Assembly: GCA_937942165.1 (NCBI GenBank)
Contig: CALDFW010000015.1
Span: forward strand, 1-40,183
Length of the DNA: 40,183 nt
Direction: 5' to 3'
Source of the DNA: an uncultured bacterium
GTDB taxonomy: Bacteria; Latescibacterota; UBA2968; UBA8231
The translations under genes and the position numbers were made by a program. The notes below the pieces were generated by a model. That model saw nothing but the letters and a program-made list of their open reading frames with translations. It searched no databases and was not told the origin of the DNA. This document shows, piece by piece, positions 36,540 to 40,183 of the stretch. The first letter of the stretch is position 1; every line of letters starts with the position of its first letter.

Positions 36540-36558
36540 GACACTTGTTTTATGTCAA
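36538..36558. repeat. 6-bp inverted repeat TTGACA/TGTCAA
   Basis: TTGACA (36538-36543) and TGTCAA (36553-36558) are inverted around nine bases. It abuts the previous inverted repeat, sharing two bases. The two together resemble a composite operator; the TTGACA box itself has no good -10 at 17 bases. Confidence 0.4.
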
Positions 36559-36709
36559 GAAACAAATTTGAAAAATTACCGCTATCCCGTTTTTTCCACC
36601 GAGCTACCATGAACCCCGTTTTTGAAGGTTTTTTTAGACCAGGAACATACACGGCAGATATTTGGCCCGAGAAACAGAATTTGAATAAAAAAAGAGTTAC
36701 AATCCCTCA

Positions 36710-37771
36710 ATGAGCTTCCTTGTGAACCTTAGTAAGACCTATTTCCTCCTTTTCTCAATTTTTAGCTCTCTTCCCATAGCTCATGCATCCAACACCTTCA
36801 CTGTGGGAATTGCTATTTCTAAAGAAAAGAAGCCGGACGGGAGAGGGTGGCCTCATTTAGAATCTTTTTACGAGTCCTCGATTGCTACCATTCAAAAGGC
36901 GGTCTTTAGGGATTTCCAAGGCATATCTAGGTGCAGGATTGTTTCTCATTTAGCAACGCTGGATAACCGAGGACGGAGCCAATACACGCCAAGAAATGAC
37001 ATAGACTACCTATTACACTTGGTCCTACGTCGTGCAGACAAGTTGTTCCGCAACAGAACCATCTATTTCTCAGATCCCAACAGTGCAATCAGCTTAGGCG
37101 TTGAAGATACGCAGCCGGGTGAAACACTTGCCCTACCTGTTTTCAGCGCAGCGATTGAAGTACGGTTAATTGACCCTAAGAAAAGACGAATTCTCTGGTC
37201 AACTCTACAAGACAGTACCGTATCGCTTCCCCATTCCAATAACTACGTCTACAATGTGGATAAATATCCTGGTTATACTCCTTCAGAAGTCATCAGAGAT
37301 TACGTTGCCCCGATTCTTATGCAGCGCTTTCGCAGCCCTTCTTCTCTGCGTATGTTACAGGCGGCCGACCGGTGGTACATCTCCGATGAAAAAGGAGATG
37401 CTGCAGCGGGTGGGCGCTTGCTCGCCGAAATCATCCGAAATATATTACCACAGATTGATGCACAACTTCCATTGGTTGGGAATGTCGTTTCAGAGTTGGC
37501 CCCCGATGGAAAGAACAGACCCCAGTATACTATAAATGTTGGTGCAAATCAGGGAATCGTCATAGATTTGAAGTTAGATGTTTTCAGCAAACGATTCCGG
37601 GATACGAAAGTCGGAGAATTGAAAGTAGTCTCCGTGGAAGAATCGACTGCCGTTGCTCGGCTACATAAATTAGACCGCTCCATGCAAAAAAGTGGAGGAA
37701 AGGTTTCAGTGGGCGACGAAGTGCTTTCAGAAAAACGCCCTGCGTACTATTCAAGAAGGGACCTTAAATGA
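36710..37771 (+). CDS. Secreted protein with FlgT-like C-terminal pattern, unknown function
   Basis: This 353-residue exported protein has a signal peptide (residues 1-26, ending near AHAS). An N-terminal alpha/beta part (FTVGIAISKEKK onward) looks like a periplasmic domain that could bind or anchor. The last 80 residues have the pattern INVGANQGIVIDLKLDVF, then KVGELKVVSVEESTAVARL and VSVGDEVL, which resembles the C-terminal small beta domain of FlgT-type proteins. I do not recognise a named family. It is the first gene of the plus-strand operon; its stop overlaps the next start as ATGA. No ribosome site is evident at 36710. The domain call is by pattern only, and the cellular function is unknown. 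Confidence 0.75.
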   Translation: MSFLVNLSKTYFLLFSIFSSLPIAHASNTFTVGIAISKEKKPDGRGWPHLESFYESSIATIQKAVFRDFQGISRCRIVSHLATLDNRGRSQYTPRNDIDYLLHLVLRRADKLFRNRTIYFSDPNSAISLGVEDTQPGETLALPVFSAAIEVRLIDPKKRRILWSTLQDSTVSLPHSNNYVYNVDKYPGYTPSEVIRDYVAPILMQRFRSPSSLRMLQAADRWYISDEKGDAAAGGRLLAEIIRNILPQIDAQLPLVGNVVSELAPDGKNRPQYTINVGANQGIVIDLKLDVFSKRFRDTKVGELKVVSVEESTAVARLHKLDRSMQKSGGKVSVGDEVLSEKRPAYYSRRDLK

Positions 37772-38949
37772 GTTCGGAAATTACCCGGCGCTTTAATTCG
37801 CCGGCCAGATCATTCCGTCCGGAAATTCTTTTAAAGGAACTACACAAGTATCTGCTCATATCGGCCATCTTAGCCGTGTTGATTCATCTGTGTGCAGCGG
37901 TGATTGACCCCTTAGAAGAGGCCGTAGAGACGACCCCCCGCCCGCTTTCGACTAAATTCATAAAGCGCGAGCCTCGTTTGACAAAGCCCCTTGAATTGCG
38001 GAAGGTGCCTAAGCCGAAAAGGCAGATGATACAGCGACAAACGACCACCACAAGAGCCCGCATGGATCAAGTGAAAGCAACAGCCAGCTTTAGTACTATT
38101 TCCGCTTTGAATATGGCTGCCACGCCCTCTATGATGGTTGCTCGTACTGTGGACGTAGGGGGAGTCGACCTCGAACCTACACTTACCACTGTCGACATTA
38201 CTGGATCAAGGCAGCCAGACAACAAAATCGATATGGCCTTGGACATGCTTGACGTTAATAGCATGGATACTGGACGCTATAGGGCCATGTTGGTTCAAGA
38301 ACAGGGCGACCCTCAAGCGATTAAAGGCTTCATAAATTTCGCGCGCGTAGTTTCAGCCGCTGCCTTAGCATCTGGTACTGCAACTGGATCAACAAACGCC
38401 TTGCGGGCTTTAGTTAATGGTCTGAACGAATACACAGGCATTAATGCCGATTTTATCGGTAGCGTAACCTATGATGACGACCGTCTTTTAGAAATTCCCA
38501 TCATTCTACCAGCCGGTGCACCGAATGAGAGCGAACTCGAGCAAATGACGAGGTACCTCCTTTCCGGTGGATTTATTTTCGGCGGTATAGGATTTGTTTC
38601 AGAAGGTTTAGAGAAATACGGCGGCCTCGTGGAAGGACGCGACTTTTGGTCAGAGCGCCTACCTGACGATCACCCCGTTTTCAGCTCCTATTTCGAGTTC
38701 AAGGGGGGTGCACCTACATCTACAAGGGGCGCGAGTTCAAATAAAAACCAGAACGCCTGGCAGTATACAACAGGCCATTTTATAAAAGGGCGCCTTGTCG
38801 GCATCAACTTCAGTTTGGGCCTGGGATACACTGAATCTGTTGAGGGCCAAGACAAACTCCGGCAGATGCAGATGGCCATTAACGTGATCGTCTATGCGCT
38901 CACCCAAGAAGGGTCCATGACGCAGCGCCTCATGCAGATGGTCAACTAA
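37768..38949 (+). CDS. TonB-like N-terminus fused to DUF4159 domain
   Basis: This 393-residue protein has a short cytoplasmic tail, one membrane helix (about 28-46) and a Pro/Lys/Arg-rich stretch (about 55-95, with KVPKPKRQ), which is the layout of TonB-type energy transducers. Residues about 180-385 match the DUF4159 pattern: MTRYLLSGGFIFGG, SERLPDDHPVFSSYFEF and GRLVGINFSLGLGY. The start ATG overlaps the stop of the upstream gene by four bases and has AGGGA eight bases before. No TonB C-terminal domain is visible, so DUF4159 takes its place. It may be the transducer for the ExbB/ExbD set encoded at 20434-21998. That link is inference; DUF4159 function is not established to my knowledge. Confidence 0.82.
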   Translation: MSSEITRRFNSPARSFRPEILLKELHKYLLISAILAVLIHLCAAVIDPLEEAVETTPRPLSTKFIKREPRLTKPLELRKVPKPKRQMIQRQTTTTRARMDQVKATASFSTISALNMAATPSMMVARTVDVGGVDLEPTLTTVDITGSRQPDNKIDMALDMLDVNSMDTGRYRAMLVQEQGDPQAIKGFINFARVVSAAALASGTATGSTNALRALVNGLNEYTGINADFIGSVTYDDDRLLEIPIILPAGAPNESELEQMTRYLLSGGFIFGGIGFVSEGLEKYGGLVEGRDFWSERLPDDHPVFSSYFEFKGGAPTSTRGASSNKNQNAWQYTTGHFIKGRLVGINFSLGLGYTESVEGQDKLRQMQMAINVIVYALTQEGSMTQRLMQMVN

Positions 38950-38971
38950 CCGCCCACTTGTAAAATCGATA

Positions 38972-39001
38972 CCCAGCTTTCCGTTAACACGGAGAGCTGG
39001 G
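38972..39001 (+). repeat. Hairpin between the DUF4159 and HEAT genes
   Basis: CCCAGCT and AGCTGGG, with TCCGT/ACGGA inside and one T-G wobble, form a 13-pair stem with loop TAAC. It begins 23 bases after the DUF4159 stop and ends 25 bases before the HEAT gene. No T-run follows on the plus strand. It may be an attenuator or an RNA processing hairpin. Confidence 0.55.
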
Positions 39002-39026
39002 TCGTCAAACGCGCTCAACCAACCGC

Positions 39027-39842
39027 ATGCTCTTCCTACTATTGCTTCCATTAACGCTGTTATGGGCTAGCTGCGAAGCATTTCCAACAGATCAACTCAT
39101 ATCAGACCTGACGCACTCTGCCTCCGAAAAAAGGCGTAAAGCCGCCTATAGACTCGTTGACCAAGGCGAAAAAGCTGTTCCCCCTTTACTGGAGGCCATG
39201 TCCACGGGGTCAGATACGCTGCGCTATATCGGAGCCCAGGTCCTCGGACGCATAGGCTCTCCTCGCGCCCAACAGATGTTGCTCGACTTATCTCATTATG
39301 AGAATATACACGTTCAAAGAGAGGCGATTCTCTCCCTATCAAAGATCCATGTTCCCACGCTGATTGACACCGTTAAACAGATACTAAACCAGTCTCCTCA
39401 ATCCGAACTCCGCGCCGCCGCCGCGGAATCCATCGCCGGCTTCCGCGATACGAGCGCCTGCGGACCGCTGATTAAAGCACTAGCAGATAGCGCAGTGCTC
39501 GTACGTCAGAGCGCCATCGCTTCCGTCAATAGGATATGGATAGATCGGTCTATAGACGGCGTCATTCAATCCATGAATGATGAAGATGAAAAGGTCCGCT
39601 TTATTGCGACACAGATCGCAGCCATACGGCGGATAGAAGCCGCCAGTAGCAAATTACGAGACGCTCTATACGATCCGAGTCCTTGGGTCCGCATTGAAGC
39701 AATTCGAGGGGTGCTCGCCCTTGCAGACACCTCTGCAGTCGACGGCCTTGTCAATATTTTAAAATACGGCGAAGAAGAGGAAGTCACTGCCGCACAAGAA
39801 GCATTACGGTCCCTAACAGGCATTGACTACGTCGTCGAATAA
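39027..39842 (+). CDS. HEAT-repeat protein, exported
   Basis: This 271-residue protein has a short hydrophobic leader (MLFLLLLPLTLLWASC) and then about six to seven HEAT repeats: for instance RYIGAQVLGRIGSPRAQQML, AAAESIAGFRDTSACGPLI and VRFIATQIAAIRRI, each with the alternating helix pattern. HEAT arrays form curved scaffolds for protein binding. The leader may be a lipoprotein signal (Cys16), but the -3 residue is Trp, so a plain signal peptide is also possible. No ribosome site precedes the ATG at 39027. It follows the DUF4159 gene after 77 bases and is followed by a TPR lipoprotein. Likely a periplasmic scaffold for the operon's system; specific partner unknown. Confidence 0.82.
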   Translation: MLFLLLLPLTLLWASCEAFPTDQLISDLTHSASEKRRKAAYRLVDQGEKAVPPLLEAMSTGSDTLRYIGAQVLGRIGSPRAQQMLLDLSHYENIHVQREAILSLSKIHVPTLIDTVKQILNQSPQSELRAAAAESIAGFRDTSACGPLIKALADSAVLVRQSAIASVNRIWIDRSIDGVIQSMNDEDEKVRFIATQIAAIRRIEAASSKLRDALYDPSPWVRIEAIRGVLALADTSAVDGLVNILKYGEEEEVTAAQEALRSLTGIDYVVE

Positions 39843-39849
39843 GCCTCCT

Positions 39850-40183
39850 ATGAAACCCTCCGGTATCCACCTATCATTCCTTATCTGTGCTTTCTTCCTC
39901 CTCTTTGCTTGTAGCGAACCTGAGCCTCAACTCCCACAGCAGCCTCTCTCCGAGATTTACGATCAGGCGATGGGTCTAGTGGCACGCTCCGAATTAGATT
40001 CTGCTCAAACTCTTTTTGGACATATTGTCCAAAGAGACTCATCGCAGTATACCGCTCTTTTGGGGCTTGCTGAAATCCACATGCGAAAGCGCAGGGTTAA
40101 AAAAGCTATCCCCTATCTCCAACGGGCTCTGCGCGCAGATACCACGCGCGTTGATGCCCCCTTTCAGCTTGCCCAGGCCTACC
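39850..40183 (+). CDS. TPR lipoprotein, 3' part beyond window edge
   Basis: The frame starts with ATG at 39850, seven bases after the HEAT stop, and is open to the window end (111 codons). The N-terminus is a lipoprotein signal with lipobox LFAC (Cys21). It is followed by a short proline-rich linker and at least two tetratricopeptide repeats: YTALLGLAEIHMRKRRVKKA and VDAPFQLAQAY are visible. It has no clear ribosome site. It probably belongs to the same operon as the DUF4159 and HEAT genes. The rest of the protein, and possible further domains, cannot be seen. Confidence 0.85.
   Translation, partial: MKPSGIHLSFLICAFFLLFACSEPEPQLPQQPLSEIYDQAMGLVARSELDSAQTLFGHIVQRDSSQYTALLGLAEIHMRKRRVKKAIPYLQRALRADTTRVDAPFQLAQAY

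Larger units (their letters stand above)
36416..36709. other. AT-rich divergent intergenic region
   Basis: This 294-base gap lies between the minus-strand CBM9-like gene and the plus-strand operon. It should carry both promoters. It has two inverted repeats (36516-36539 and 36538-36558), a short palindrome CTCAAGTTGAG (36498-36508), a tandem AGCAATT pair near 36444-36458, and several T or A runs. TACAAT at 36698-36703 lies six bases before the ATG at 36710, which would imply a nearly leaderless transcript if it is a -10 box. I see no small gene. Confidence 0.55.

Noticed and set aside
36538-36566. TTGACA as the -35 box of a plus-strand sigma70 promoter
   Set aside because: No acceptable -10 at 16-18 bases; the box is better explained as one arm of an inverted repeat.
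1-40183. CRISPR arrays, tRNA or rRNA genes, insertion sequences
   Set aside because: I saw no regularly spaced repeats, no cloverleaf or rRNA-like segments and no transposase; very short or degenerate ones could be missed by eye.

Overview
The window reads as a chromosomal segment of an uncultivated Gram-negative bacterium. It encodes outer-membrane beta-barrel proteins, many lipoproteins with lipoboxes, ExbB/ExbD motor proteins and a parvulin chaperone. The mix of DUF6785/OPT-like transporters, a Gfo/Idh/MocA oxidoreductase, CBM9-like secreted proteins, an M28-like/FtsX fusion and a DUF4159 protein resembles what is reported for Poribacteria, Latescibacterota and related FCB/PVC-adjacent lineages. 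That placement is inference from gene content, not from a marker gene. No rRNA, tRNA, CRISPR array, transposase or phage gene was seen.

Region 1 (1-4960, minus) is a sugar-uptake operon. A family-1 binding lipoprotein and two MalF/MalG-type permeases are followed by an RbsB-type binding lipoprotein and an RbsC-type permease that runs off the left edge. Two ABC importer classes (CUT1 and CUT2) therefore sit in one transcription unit, and no ATPase is visible. Region 2 (5131-9116, plus, divergent) holds a secreted CBM9-like protein, a DUF6785 multi-spanning membrane protein and a Gfo/Idh/MocA oxidoreductase. Region 3 (9125-17784, minus) holds two more DUF6785/OPT-superfamily proteins and a 1533-residue fusion of an M28-like peptidase domain, with most metal ligands replaced, to a MacB/FtsX permease.

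Region 4 (17858-35334, minus) is the most interesting part. It is a long, tightly packed, probably co-transcribed envelope cluster. In order of transcription it encodes: a large barrel protein with calcium-loop-like repeats; lipoprotein A; lipoprotein B; a discoidin-like protein with a FlgD-Ig-like C-terminus; a PorV/PorQ-like barrel; a second copy of the large barrel protein; a 1091-residue TPR protein; ExbB; ExbD with the essential Asp replaced by Asn; a canonical ExbD; a second copy of lipoprotein A; and a parvulin-type lipoprotein whose 5' end looks frameshifted. The barrel plus lipoprotein-A pair is thus present twice, once with ExbBDD and TPR partners and once with the discoidin and lipoprotein B partners. 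I infer a proton-motive-force-driven outer-membrane trafficking or assembly system that I cannot match to a named one.

Region 5 (35486-36415, minus) is a strongly translated, acidic, secreted CBM9-like protein. A long inverted repeat follows it and a 294-bp AT-rich region with paired inverted repeats precedes it. Region 6 (36710-40183, plus) encodes a secreted protein with an FlgT-like C-terminal pattern, a TonB-like N-terminus fused to DUF4159, a HEAT-repeat protein and a TPR lipoprotein cut by the right edge. This operon could supply the TonB-like partner for the ExbBDD proteins of region 4.
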